The notes beneath the pieces were generated by a model. That model was not told the DNA's origin. It worked only from the letters and a program-made list of their open reading frames with translations, and made no database searches. The position numbers were made by a program, and so were the translations under genes. 64,000 bases of DNA from Icerya purchasi (lineage: Eukaryota; Arthropoda; Insecta; Hemiptera; Monophlebidae): the NCBI GenBank assembly GCA_039619475.1, contig CM077116.1:104577164-104641163 (forward strand), in the 5' to 3' direction. Of the stretch, positions 1 to 11,289 are shown in pieces (the stretch's first letter is position 1; each line of letters starts with the position of its first letter).

Positions 1-556
1 TATAAAATACATGAAATACCGCGTAGACTGTGTACTGTTTACTTTGAAAACGTGAAACTTTTGCATGGGAAAAGAGAACAATTTATGAAATAAATGTTGC
101 AAAAATGATACATTTTCTCGTTATGCAAACTTTAATTTGCGAATTTGAAAAGTTTACTTAAAGGAGGGATGGGACAAATGTTTAATTTTCGCTCAAAGAA
201 ATAAAATGCGAAATGCAGTTTTTTTTGTTTTTTTTTTCATCGGCGTAACATATTTCAATGAAGTCGAATAAAACAAATTTATTTCTTTTGGCTCGATCCT
301 GTGCAAAAAGATAAGCAGTGCGTATTTTCAGCTGTCATAATTGTTCGATAATTAAAACCGACAATTCATTCATTACGCTGATATTTTGGTGAAAATAAAG
401 AAATAAATATATCGGTTTGAATTACGATAAACAACTTTTTCTTCTTCTTCCGCATCTCACATCGAATCGGAAACAATCTAGAAAAAGGAAGATGAATTAT
501 TACCTATAAGTTCAGAAGGTTTAGAAATTATGTAATTAAATTTTTCAATCGTACAG
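1..556. other. AT-rich sequence without a recognisable gene
   Basis: I see no coding signature or RNA gene here. The sequence is AT-rich with homopolymer runs. It ends in a plausible 3' splice site (pyrimidine-rich stretch then CGTACAG, 550-556) for the candidate exon that follows, so it may be intronic. Confidence 0.5.
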
Positions 557-645
557 CTTAACGATGCGGTCGGTCTTACGGAAACCGGCGTAGTCGTTGT
601 GATATGTAATTTGAATAAACACGTCGTTAATGAGAAAGTAGAATG
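557..645 (+). CDS. candidate orphan internal exon of an unknown host gene
   Basis: The stretch lies between an acceptor (TTTTTCAATCGTACAG, ending at 556) and a donor (GTAAATATG from 646). It is open in one frame for 29 codons plus two bases (phase 0 in, phase 2 out). The peptide begins LNDAVGLTETG, continues VVVVICNLNK and ends HVVNEKVE. It is richer in GC and CpG than its surroundings, as expected of conserved coding sequence. I do not recognise the protein; the alternating hydrophobic run suggests a beta strand. No partner exon is obvious nearby, and the next AG-flanked open stretch gives a stop when joined. A chance open stretch remains quite possible. Confidence 0.35.
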
Positions 646-1030
646 GTAAATATGTTAATTACAACGTAACGGAAACGACCTCGTCTGTTGTTACCGCTTA
701 AACAAAAAAAAAAAACAGATATACAAAAACGTTCCATTGTTGAAACCTGTAATATTTTTTTAATGAAGCCCTACAAAAATTTACATCAAAATAAACAGTC
801 CGCAACAGCTGATTACGCCACGGAATTGTCGATCGAGTTTAGCGTGCTAATTTTCCGTTTTCGGATATTTCTCGTCGTGATTGTTTCTTACTTTTGACTA
901 AAAACGCGTTTTGCTCAACCTACTCGTAATTTTACATTTTACATCCTCAATCTTAAAAAGAAAACACCTTTTCAGCGGGCCAATAATTAAATAGGGACTA
1001 CCCTACTGATTAATCTTGCTCTATTTCTAG
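646..1030. other. no gene seen
   Basis: AT-rich filler between the candidate exon and a retrotransposon relic. The 69-codon open stretch at 688-897 begins in a poly-A run and has no coding character. Confidence 0.5.
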
Positions 1031-1510
1031 GAACTGACGTTTCGCACCGACGAAACCCAATCCCTATTTTATCCCTCATCTCTCTTCGGCTCAGTTCGTT
1101 TTGTCCTTACATACTTTGTCAATCTCCCTTATTTCTCTTTTAATTTCGCTGAGCTCTGCCTTCCTCCAAATATGTTTACTATACCTGCGCTCTCTAAATT
1201 TCTTCCGCCGGCCCTAATGAGGCAGGGATTCCACGGCACTATTAATTCTCGATTTCCATCGCATGCAACCGTGTTTACAGATGGTTCGAAGAGGCCGGGT
1301 GGTGTCTTAGGGGTCTCTTTTATCTTCCCAGGTTTTGACTTTATAGAATCTTTTCGGCTGCCTCCTGTCTATTCTACATTCATAAACGTATTAATGACTA
1401 TCCTTCGTTCCATTATTTACATTTCCTCCCATGATCTTTCCTCTAAATTCTTGATTATATCTGACTGTCCTTCAATTTATTTTCCTTTACCTGATCATTC
1501 CCAGGCCTAG
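1031..1510 (+). mobile_element. relic of a non-LTR retrotransposon RNase H domain
   Basis: An open frame runs from 1,031 to 1,510 with an internal ATG at 1,172. It has the start of an RNase H domain: FTDGSKRPGG gives the first catalytic Asp, followed by a beta strand GVSFIFPG, a segment matching the usual S-hydrophobic-AEL helix but with Asn where the catalytic Glu should be (FINVLMTIL), and the IISDCPSIYF strand with the third Asp. This is the layout of the C-terminal RNase H of R1/Jockey/I-type LINEs. The His/Asp end of the domain, the reverse transcriptase and the endonuclease are missing, so it is a dead fragment. Confidence 0.6.
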
Positions 1511-2289
1511 ATTTAGCGGGGTCTAAGGGGGGCTGCATCTCCGGGCCTCGTCTTATAAAGGGGCCCCCAAGAGAAGCCCACTTCTGATATGTAATAAAAA
1601 ATTAATCTATCATTTGTCGCATACATCAACTTTTTTTTTTTTTAAACAAATAGAATTAACTTTACAGGAACAAGTGCATTTTTAATACATTTATTTGTTA
1701 ATAATTTTGTATCCATTTTTATTTCCTCCTAAAATTTCGGGTTTCGTAAAAACGTACCAGAAATTTGTTTTAAGGTATAACGAGTTGGAATCTACGTTTT
1801 TAGGAAATGTCTGTACGAATGTATACACGCACACACACTATCCTTTTATTCAAATCTTTGGTTAAAATTTGCTGAAAAATTCATTGATTAAAATTATATA
1901 TACATATATATATATATATTTTTTTTTGGCATCGAAATTTTGCCCATTGTCTATATGATATTTAGTTTTGTTTTCATTAATAATTATATGTTAATTCGTT
2001 GATTCTCAAATTCCGGTTTTGGTCAACATGAATGAAAGGTTAATTATAAACTCAACTGGCCGAATTAACCTATAGTTGAATATCTAAATTTGTAATTAAA
2101 CTAAAAAATAACCGTTCTAATTCCGAATACAGTGACAGATTGACAGATGTCGCCCCGAAATTACTTTTTATAACTTTTAAGGTGCGCAATGTGTTATCTT
2201 CCATCAGAACTAGGAATAAAAAGAGCTCAGTGTGTGTCATTCAAATACCTTCATCATCATCATTTGTTTCCTCAATATCCGTAAATTGT
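1511..2289. other. no gene seen; short AT microsatellite
   Basis: Contains a T-run near 1,630 and a TATATA run around 1,897-1,920. A CT/GG-rich patch at 1,515-1,575 may be 3' sequence of the preceding retrotransposon relic. No coding signal. Confidence 0.5.
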
Positions 2290-3480
2290 TTCGAGTGCTA
2301 TAAACTCGTATCGAGGTCTTCCTCTGGCTTTCTTGCACTATCGTTTTCATTAGGTTATCATGACAATATAGTCTAAAATGTTTCCAGTGAGGAGCCATTT
2401 CGTTTCGAAATATTCCCCAAAATTCTTGGGGTTTTTGGATAGTGAAATCAATCAGTAGCAGAAAGAAGGGTAGCCCCGGCCAATATTTCGTTCTTGATAT
2501 TATGACTATATTTATTAAGAGAAATATAAAGAAAACTACAAAAAAATAATCAAAATTATTATATTTATGTGCGATAAATATTGAAAACTTGAACAAAAAT
2601 ATTATCAAATTCTAATTGAAGCTACACACTTGAAATACTAATCAAATTTTGGTATGTTTTTAAGGTCGCCGGTGAATCCGGCTATCTACTTATTTAGTAA
2701 CCAAATCGTTTTTTGACGACACATACATCACAGTTGTAGTACAAATCGGATGGTGTTATATCTAAGCATGCTTCGTGAGCCCGGTCTTGACATATTTTGC
2801 ATTGGATCTGATCCTTATCGAATGTTTCCCGCAAATGATACATTCCGTCTCCTGATGTTGAGAATATGGCTCAGATGCAACCTACTTCGCCTTCACCTGT
2901 ATTTTCATGTTTCTCTTGATCTTCAACACAGCTTTAGAGTTTTTGGCCTTCTCCATTAATTCCTTTTTATAAGGGGCGAAAATGTCGAAATCTCGCTTGG
3001 AACTTCGTATCGGTCTGCGCTAGCTCTCTCAGAACATGTTTTGCCAAGAACGGCTTGAATTGCATTTTTCATATTTTCGTTACTTCAGTCTCCACGATTT
3101 GTAGTTTTATTTTTAAATTTAGGCATTGATTAGCATACATTTCTTCTTAGTAAATGCTGTTTTTGCCTGTGTGCTATTCTTGCCTTTATATTCCTAGTAC
3201 TTCTTCCGTTTTGAGTTATAATACTTCCAAGAGAATTCTTTGATTTCCTGCAATTTCACTGAATTTTGCAATATTTCCGGTTTTTTACTGCACACCTTGA
3301 TCTTATTGGTCTTTTTTATATTTAATTTCATTCCGTAATTATGTTTCAGTATACTTTTCATTTTCATTAACGACTCTTCCGGATTTTCTTCGCTTCACGC
3401 TGCCACAACAGTGCCATTGGCAAATCTGACCGATTTTTTATTGCCATGATTATAGAAGTACATAATTCCGGGATATGTCG
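2290..3480 (-). mobile_element. decayed RTE-like non-LTR reverse transcriptase
   Basis: Read on the minus strand from 3,480 downward, a broken frame shows the palm motif as RFANGTVVAA (family form FADD, so the catalytic Asp pair is lost). A stop codon and SEENPEESLMKMK follow, then an INIKKT motif (MKLNIKKTNKIKV) and a thumb region with AKTAFTKKK. Near 2,330-2,380 a HDNLMKTIV segment matches the C-terminal GHVLRHD-LLxxIxEG pattern of the same class of LINE. Several stops and frame changes show it is an old pseudogene. The related copy at 28,194-28,915 is much better preserved. Confidence 0.55.
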
Positions 3481-3686
3481 GTTATATTTTATATTTTTTA
3501 AATTATAATTTTTCTGTAAAAACAAAACAAAAGAAAAAAATTAATTTAATACAAAATTCTCCGCGGAGACTACCAAATTTTGGTCGTGCTTCCATACCAT
3601 TTCACATGTATCGGATGCACTGGCGCAAACAATCTCACACACACTCCAGTATAGATAAATTAACATAACAAAACAGGCGGAAATCG

Positions 3687-3692
3687 AACGCG
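3687..3692 (+). repeat. left 6-bp target-site duplication AACGCG
   Basis: AACGCG lies directly outside the palindrome's left end (AGTAGTC starts at 3,693). The same six bases in the same orientation lie directly outside the right end (24,121-24,126). Because the arms are inverted copies, a direct repeat here cannot be arm sequence; it is best read as an integration duplication. Six base pairs is the size made by Maverick/Polinton integration. Confidence 0.85.
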
Positions 3693-3959
3693 AGTAGTCA
3701 ATAAAAGCGGGGACTGGGAAGTCCGCTAATCCGAACAGCAAAAAGCAGTCCAAACCGGTAATCCGAACCCCTAAACGTGTGCAGGGGGTTGAAACTAACC
3801 TAAGTAACCCAATTTCTTGCTCGGACGCCGAAAATTCACCCAAGTTTCCCACAATTTCCCCAAAATTCCCCCCGTGCGTTCCCCTGCACATTTCCGATAA
3901 ACTGTTCAGATTATTAATTAACATAAGTATATTAATTAATGTCTGAAAGTAACCCAAGC

Positions 3960-6140
3960 CCCCGCTCGCCCCGCCCGCCCACTGCGTTACCGCGATTTTT
4001 CAAAATTCCAGGCTTAAGTATGAAAATTCCAAAATGTAACCCAAGTATGGTATTTAAAGCTAAAATTTAACCCAACACCCCCGTTCGCCCCTCACACATG
4101 TATATTACGATCCCGCGCACGCTCCGGTCGCCACCGCGAAAGCGCACGCGCCGTTCCCACGCATACTCCGATCTCCGCCGCGATATCACATCAGCACAAG
4201 CGTTCCGTTCACGATACCACAATTTTTTTATAAAATTAACTTAACTATATTTTTTTATTTACCGGATTCCCCGATCGTACAGACAAATGCGAAAGCACAC
4301 GCACTGTTCCCGCGCATATATCTAACATAACGTTCTCCACTGCAAAAGCGCACACGCCGTTCCTCCGCATGCCTCCCACGTTCACGATACCGAGATTATT
4401 TTTAATATTTCAAAGTCTAAGTATGGAAATTTCAAAATTAGCCTAAATATGTTTTTTATTTTTCCGATTCCCTGATCTTACTGCCATATGCCATGGCGCA
4501 CGTCCCGATCCCGCGCATATATCTAACATACCGTTAGCCTCCGCGAAAGCGCACGCGCCGATCCCGCGCACTCATTGTTTGCTTGCGGATACCGCATTTT
4601 TAAAAATATTTCAAAGCCTAAGTATATATTATTATTCATACACTGATCAATTTTTTAAGGATCTTTCGTATTTTTACAAGTATCGACGCACCCGCGACGA
4701 AAAATTCTCCGATCATAGCATTGCATGCAATCATCACCGCGTTATAGTATTTTTTTAATTATTATTTTTTTTTTCACATAACAACCCAATCCCTGCTCTG
4801 TTGGCTAAACCTACAAGGTTATCCAAAACATTTACAAATTAACAAATCAATTATTTCTATACTCAAAAACTATCCTTAGTCTCCTTTACCCTTTCCACCC
4901 TCTTTTCCAATCGATTATAATATACATTATTTATTTTTTCTTATCCTTCCATCATCTTACACACTATGGTAGCTTAACATCCAATCCTGCACATACCGCT
5001 GCCGCTGTTTTAATATCTAATATATAGCATTCTATTTACTTTTACTACGACCATTAAACCCCCGATCGACGCTCCCGACGCTTCCGTCATTTCATATTGA
5101 GAGGTAATTATTTTTTTATGTGACCGCTATGAATGCCCACCGTCCATTCCCACACACTCATCTGTTGTCGTTAGTTCCCATATCGTTCATAATAACTTTT
5201 TTCAATTCCAAATATTATGGAATTATTCCAATTATATTTTTTTTATGCTTCCGATCATTTCTTCCAACTGTTGATAAATTTTTATTTTTTCTCCGATTCT
5301 AAAAATAAATCTCTCAATACCTTCACTGCCATGAATGTGCACACACCCTCTGCAGTTAGTTTCCATATCGATCATAATAATTTTTTTTCAAATCTAACTA
5401 TTATAGAATTAACCAAAGTATATTTTCTTTACTTCAGATCATTTCTTCCGACTGTCCATAATTTTTTTATATTTTTTTCTCCGATTCTAAAAATAAATCT
5501 CTCGATACCTTCACTGCCATGAATGTGCACACACCCTCTGCAGTTAGTTTCCATATCGATCATAATAATTTTTTTTCAAATCTAACTATTATAGAATTAA
5601 CCAAAGTATATTTTCTTTACTTCAGATCATTTCTTCCGACTGTCCATAATTTTTTTATATTTTTTTCTACGGTTCAAAAAATAAATCCGACGAAGTCTTC
5701 ATCAATATGATTGTACACAACATATTCCCTCGCACTCAAATGCTACCGTTAGTTCTCACATCATTCATAATAATTTTTCATGTCTAAGTATTACTGAATT
5801 ATTCTGAGTATATTTTTTCACCTCCAAAAATTTTTTCCAAACATGGGTAATAAAATTAATTCAAGTATATTTTTTTATTTAACACAGTTTCAAAATTTCT
5901 CCCTCCCCTATCCATCCTACACAAATTACAAATCTTTCGTATTATTTTTCATGACTACATCCATCCGAAGCTACAGTGAAACCTAACCAACCATTCCCAC
6001 GTTCACATATGCTAGAGCTGGTTTCCATATCATTCATATTAATTTTTTTCCGAGTCTATTAGTTTAAGAATATTTTTATTTATTTCAATCTCTAAATATT
6101 TTTTTTCTGAGTATTTTGTATTATACATATTTTTTCCCCT
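3960..6140. repeat. degenerate 190-200-bp tandem repeats, outer left arm
   Basis: Units recur with phrases such as CCGCGCATATATCTAACATA (near 4,315 and 4,515, about 200 apart) and, further in, CCATATCGATCATAATAA followed by an AAGTATATTTT box. Units near the end are rich in CG-containing words (GCGCACGCGCC); units further in are AT-rich. The plus strand is pyrimidine-rich throughout. No coding content. Confidence 0.7.
5318..5697. repeat. recent 188-bp tandem duplication in the outer array
   Basis: ATGAATGTGCACACACCC occurs at 5,331 and 5,519, and almost every base between them is repeated in the second copy. This pair is much more alike than the rest of the array, so the array was still turning over shortly before the palindrome formed; the right arm carries the same pair. 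Confidence 0.85.
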
Positions 6141-6599
6141 CTCTATTATGTCTGCACACAGTCGTAACGAAAAAATGCGCTGCTCATATCCTTACATGCA
6201 TGTTGTCATGACCTTGAATTCTTTCGTGTGACAATCAATATTATGTCTGCTGGGATCTTCCCCTTCATATCTTTCGTCGAAACCTGTTCACATGTACACA
6301 CATACACACAAACACATATATCCAAAAGATCATCTGCAAACTTCGACCGTGCACACCTACAACCAACTTTCACCAAAGGAATGTGGGTTTTCTGTTTTCT
6401 GGTGCAGCCCTCCCTTTTCAAAGGCAAGCATCGAGCTAGATTGTCGAACGGATCTGATCGTGCAGTCAGTATTAGTGTTATGTCAAACGTGTGCATTTTG
6501 TAGAATCTGTGTTCTTCACGCGTTATTAAAGATTTGCCTTAACTTTAGAAGTAATAATTTTCTACGTTTTTAGTAAAAAGTTAAAAATATTATTCAAAC

Positions 6600-7604
6600 A
6601 TGAATAACAATGCCGATCCGATTGATATTAAAACCGCTGAATTTATTCAGAATTCATTTTCGAGTGATAGCGGCTCGCATTCGTCTTCTTCACCTCCAAC
6701 AACACAATGTGATGATGGTTATACATCAGAAGAATCAACATCTTTTGTATGTAAAATCGTTGATCCCGTATTATTATCAGAACAAGTGGATGTAGCGGAA
6801 TATTTTGTAGATATCAGCATCCATATAGATTGTAATTATAGTTTCCGAGTAACCGAACTAGCAATGATTGATATGTCTGGCGGGAAGTGTTTGCATACGC
6901 TGTATAAACCAAGCAGAGCATGGCATGCATCAAAAATGCCGCATTTACAATGTTCTTCAGTGAGTTATTACTTGAAAAACCCTTCATTATTTCCCTGTCG
7001 GGAAGAAATATTCATGGCACGCGATATATTCACAATATTGTCCCAAAAACCGAGAGCTCGCGTATATATTTTAACAGTATATGCTAAACTTACACTAATG
7101 GAACTTAACGAAAAGTCTGAATTGTTGCGTGACTTAGACTATGAAATCGTTAATATGGATCATGTCTTTCGAATGCCTAGTATTGAGGTTCTACATGAAG
7201 AGTATTTTGGTATAAGCAATTTGGTAACTTGTAAACACCATAATGAAAATGATAGTTTTCATTGTGCAGTGAAAAACGTTATGGTGATAAAGACCTGGTA
7301 TGATTATGTTATCCATCCGCTGAAGCTTATGAATAATCTCAATATAAATGATTTAAGTCAGTTGTTCATTACAGTCACCAAAGAAATGATAATTACATTA
7401 TTTCCGAGTTGTGTTGGAGACATTTATATATTTTTACCAGATAGATTAAAACAGGATGATACGATAAAATCACTTCTACCATGTTTTGAACATGAGAATG
7501 ATGAAGAATATTATTTCGATGACGATACATTACGACATAGTACTCGAAATTGTATGAAAGTAAAAGATTGTATCGATTGTCAACGTACAATTCGAGCGGA
7601 TTAA
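6600..7604 (+). CDS. 334-aa element protein, possible exonuclease-fold relative
   Basis: The largest intact ORF of the arm. It starts at ATG 6,600 and ends TAA 7,604, with a mirror copy at 20,209-21,213. Residues 20-48 are Ser/Thr/Asp-rich and probably disordered. From about 65 the protein looks globular: YFVDISIHID (68-77), VTELAMID (84-91), LYKPSRAW (101-108), and HHNENDSFHCA (213-223), which contains an H-x4-D spacing. That order (D strand, TELA strand, late H-x4-D) resembles the three motifs of DEDDh 3'-5' exonucleases, but the second acidic residue of the first motif is absent (DIS), so activity is doubtful. Similar orphan proteins are, from memory, common in insect virus-like elements. 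The C-terminus (298-334) is acidic, then Cys-rich (CMKVKDCIDC). No signal peptide or membrane segment. It converges with the small ORF at 7,922-8,128. Function unknown. Confidence 0.75.
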   Translation: MNNNADPIDIKTAEFIQNSFSSDSGSHSSSSPPTTQCDDGYTSEESTSFVCKIVDPVLLSEQVDVAEYFVDISIHIDCNYSFRVTELAMIDMSGGKCLHTLYKPSRAWHASKMPHLQCSSVSYYLKNPSLFPCREEIFMARDIFTILSQKPRARVYILTVYAKLTLMELNEKSELLRDLDYEIVNMDHVFRMPSIEVLHEEYFGISNLVTCKHHNENDSFHCAVKNVMVIKTWYDYVIHPLKLMNNLNINDLSQLFITVTKEMIITLFPSCVGDIYIFLPDRLKQDDTIKSLLPCFEHENDEEYYFDDDTLRHSTRNCMKVKDCIDCQRTIRAD

Positions 7605-7921
7605 AAATTCATTAATTCATTCGTTTTAACAATTTTGTAAATATTTATATGTATATATTTGTATATATTTTTCCCTCGATACATTCATTCTCCTATTGTA
7701 TATATTTTTTCCTTTTCCCTCGATATCCGTTCGTTCGTTCATTCTATTGTATATATTTTTTTCCTACATATTTTTCGTCTTTTTCCGATCTTTTTCGATT
7801 TACGTTTATTTAATTTATTTCTCTATCTACCTCTGTCTTCCCCTCTTAACTTGAAGTACTGGTAATGATGAACTTTTTTCAAAAATCTGAACCAGTTGTG
7901 TAAAATGTATATAATTATTGT

Positions 7922-8128
7922 TTAATTTTCGAATATAATCTTGCTTAATTTGTTCATATCTTTATAGATTAAAAAATTATATTTTTGCCTGTAATATTCC
8001 ATCTTTTTTCTTTCTGTAACACACGAATCTAACTGTTCAACTTTTTCACGTACATCACATATTTCCGCAGCTGTGAGAGATTTCATCTGTTTGTAGGATA
8101 CAACCTCGGACTCTGATGGTTCTCTCAA
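7922..8128 (-). CDS. small ORF, 54-68 aa, unknown
   Basis: An open frame entered from a TTG; the first ATG gives about 54 residues beginning MKSLTAAEICDV. It is charged, with a heptad-like helix (VREKVEQLDSCVTERKKMEYY) and an aromatic, basic end (YRQKYNFLIYKDM). It faces the 334-aa gene tail to tail, 318 bp away, and is duplicated at 19,685-19,891. The poly-pyrimidine/AG context just upstream could be a 3' splice site, making this the last exon of a spliced gene. I do not recognise it. Confidence 0.4.
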   Translation of the reverse strand: MREPSESEVVSYKQMKSLTAAEICDVREKVEQLDSCVTERKKMEYYRQKYNFLIYKDMNKLSKIIFEN

Positions 8129-8559
8129 AAATTTTTAAAATCTTTCGTAATCGCATTAAAAAAAAAAAAAATACATATATGGTTTAATATTTTATATTTT
8201 GTAAATACTTTTTCGCGATATATACGAAATCATTCTAAGATTCATTGATGTTAAATGTATAGAAAGAGACAGGTAGAAGAAACCTGGTAGTTTACGAGAC
8301 ATAGAATGTTCGAAGAAAAAACGCGCTAGCACGAGCAGATCAGGGTTGCAACGTGCGAGCGAGAGACTGCATGCATGTATGTGTGTGCGATAAAGGGAGA
8401 TAATCTCCAGAACAACAACTTGATTGTAAAAAAAAAAACGTCGAAATCGTCTCTAGCCACCCCCCGAACAAGAGACGTATCGAAAATAAAAAAATAAAGG
8501 CAGTCTAAAAAAAAACTTCTTTTTTTCATTCATAGTATTTTGTTGTTAGAATACTTATG

Positions 8560-9960
8560 GTCGTTGCCGTTCTCGATCGCGCTCCACTGTAAAGACCTCT
8601 GAACACGCAATACTAACGTTGCCAACACTAAGTTCCATATCGAATATAATATTTTTTCCTGTGTTATAAAATTATCCCAAGTATATTTTTATTCTTTCGT
8701 TACGCTAAAAGTTTTTCAAATCTTTTTTAATATATATCGTGCACACAAATGTACGCCGCAGACACTTCCCGCTTCATTACCACTAATATATCTATACGTT
8801 CATTGTCTCTATTCTGATCATAATATAGTTTTTTCAGGAAAATCGTAGAAAATGGCTCTTCGCTCCGTTCATACTATGTAATCTATTTCCAAAATTTAAA
8901 TCATGCCTAATTACTTTAAAATCAGCTTAAATATATTTTATCATTTCCAAAATTAATAATCTCATTACAGATCATTTCTCATTTCCCGATCGTACATAAT
9001 ATATATATTTTTTTTGTTATTATTTTATTTGTTTCCGTAAGAATTCTGGATATTATTCATATCAAACATTTGACCTTCACATTGTACCTATATACTCATC
9101 TGTTTCAAAATTTTCAAAATAAGTATTATAAATAAATCCAAGTATACTATCCCAATATAAAAAAAAAACTCACATTGCATCTCCCATCAAACAATTAATT
9201 TTTTAGTATATCATACATATTATTTTTTTATCGTTTAAATTTTTCTTCAATTTGCAACTGTCATAATCTATAGAAAACGTCTTGTTGACTAGATGCATGA
9301 CGAATACACTCCTTATAATTACATCATGAAATCATTTTTTCTTTAATTATTTTTTAACATCATGAAATTATAGTAGTATTTTTTAATTTTTTATTTTTCA
9401 TACATGACAAAGATATTGAATTCATCACATCTATAAATGCATTCACTGTACGTCTCCATTAAACTATCATGACTTTTTAAAATTAGCCCAAACATACTAT
9501 TTTTCACTATAAATTACGGTCGCTCCTGTAATTTTTTCTATATAATCACTAACCTACGAAATCACTTCGATCGTTTCACTCATACCGAAGCAATCACTCC
9601 TTTTCCTTCATACTATCTATCTTCAAAGTCTAATAATATAACATGAAATTAGTCTAAATATAAAAAATCCTGCAACATGTTTTAAAATTAGTCGAAGTGG
9701 ACTATTTTTTCACTATCAAATCCGATCATACATCATTTTTTTTTCTATATTATCATTATTGCAAGACCCTACAAAATCGTTTCGCTCATTTTACTTATAG
9801 CAATGCAATCAATCCTTTTTTCCTAGTGCTAGCGATCTTTAAAATTTAATACTATAATACGAAATTATTCTAAATATACGTTCATGCTAGCAAAATTATT
9901 ACATCACCCCTTTTTTCTACTCAATTGTATGTATGTTTCCGAGAAATCTCATTATATATT
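8560..9960. repeat. inner block of degenerate tandem repeats, left arm
   Basis: The same phrases as the outer array return in worn form: TTCCATATCGAATATAATA, CCCAAGTATATTTTTA, GCAAGACCCT and so on at roughly 180-200-bp spacing. No convincing gene; the 95-codon frame at 9,925-10,212 spans a repeat junction and has random composition. Confidence 0.55.
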
Positions 9961-10644
9961 TTCAAAATTAACTCCAGCCCACGTACTATTTTTATATTTC
10001 ACTTATTTATAATTGTTTTAATCATATCTGATGCAAGACCCTGTAAAAGAATACAAGCAATTCCCACACATATAATTATTGTTCAGAGGTGTTGTGGGCA
10101 TACTTTATCATATACTTTTGTAAGCTCATACCGAACGGACTTCATAACCTTTTATCATTCATTTAGATGCGGAGACACACAACTTTTAGCGGAGCAATCT
10201 ATTCTTTGCTAAACTGATGATTGAAGGCATCCTTTTTTTTTCTCCAAAAAAGCATGGAATAGCGAGGATTTTTTTACACGCTCAAAATAAATGAGATAAT
10301 TATTTCTCTATATTTAATACATTACCAAGAATGTATATATCACTCGATTGACTCTTTCACTCATTCGTCGATTTCAAATGCGAAGGAAATTTTCATACCA
10401 TGCTTTATTCATACATTTTATTTCTAAAACCCTATCACTTGAATAGAATGTTATAGGGCTGTTGTAAATGTATGAGTCTTATTATTTGAAATATAAAATT
10501 TGAAGGAAATTTATATATCTTGCATCGTTTTAAGATGTTTTATTTTTACATTTTTTTTTTAATCTCCCTCTTACTATTATTTTTGAAATGGAGGTTGATG
10601 ACTATGATTAGTATTTGTGATTATAGAGGGAGAGGTAAACGTTT

Positions 10645-10830
10645 TCCTCACTTTTGACTAATTGTAACCAATTTTCCAATGATTTTTTCACCATTTTTCA
10701 TACATCTTACTACTTTTATGTTTGTTTTAATCAATTTTTCGCTATTTCACATCATTTTCCAGTGTTTTTTAGTACTTTTTACAAAATTTTCCTTGATCTT
10801 TCAACATGTTTGACAAGTTTTTTTTCTTTT
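10645..10830 (+). repeat. helically phased T-tracts, block 1 (left arm)
   Basis: Runs of three to eight Ts start every 10-11 bases for at least 14 successive steps (measured offsets from the first: 0, 10, 20, 31, 42, 52, 62, 73, 83, 93, 103, 113, 124, 135). A-tracts repeated at the helical period bend DNA in one direction, so this block should be strongly curved. It is preceded by GTAAACGTTTT (about 10,636), as is block 2. Confidence 0.8.
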
Positions 10831-10933
10831 CTTTCTTACATCTCATTACTATTTCATTAATCGTCAATGATAACAGTACATATTTATGTTTTCAAACCTT
10901 ACACTTCATCTGTACACATCTATGGCTTGTTGA

Positions 10934-11152
10934 TTATTGTAGTTCTACAATCACTATCTCCATTTGATTATTGGATTTAATATTCACATCTTTGAACGTT
11001 TGATTTAATGAATTGACATGGACTTTGTATTTCGCTCGCCCGCTCAATATCTTCATCAGTCTATTATACCATCGTTTAATAAGAGCATCCATAAGGTTCG
11101 AGACGATTACTGGATGTTTTCTCAACACATTTACAGACCTACCCCAGTACAC
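10934..11152 (-). CDS. small ORF, about 72 aa, unknown, possibly frameshifted
   Basis: The open frame has no ATG at its 5' end. It reads VNVLRKHPVIVSNLMDALIK then a basic stretch (RWYNRLMKILSGRAKYK) and a strand-rich end (MEIVIVELQ). Just upstream, in another frame, a plausible start MFKDFLSVLG runs into a stop at the junction GGGGTAGG. A one-base slip would join the two, so this may be a broken gene of about 80 codons; the alternatives are a spliced gene or a downstream ATG. It lies between the two phased T-tract blocks and is duplicated at 16,661-16,879. Confidence 0.4.
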   Translation of the reverse strand: MYWGRSVNVLRKHPVIVSNLMDALIKRWYNRLMKILSGRAKYKVHVNSLNQTFKDVNIKSNNQMEIVIVELQ

Positions 11153-11289
11153 TAAGGAAATCTTTAAACATCTCTGTAATCACTCCTTTTAAGCTAGAGG
11201 GGGCAAGGGACTCCTATAATCGTTTTGACAATCAACACATCGTCGTCTATTGTCATGTCTTTACTCGCCGTTGCACAGACATGTAGTAA

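Noticed and set aside
3541..3957. 138-codon minus frame crossing the left element end, and its 88-codon mirror
   Set aside because: The frame runs from the element terminus into unrelated flank and ends differently on the other side; chance open frame.
6206..6503. Overlapping 91-96-codon frames on both strands upstream of the 334-aa gene
   Set aside because: Mutually overlapping frames with no family pattern; the region is more likely the leader or promoter of the 334-aa gene.
9925..10212. 95-codon plus frame in the left arm
   Set aside because: Spans repeat units, with random hydrophobic composition and no start context.
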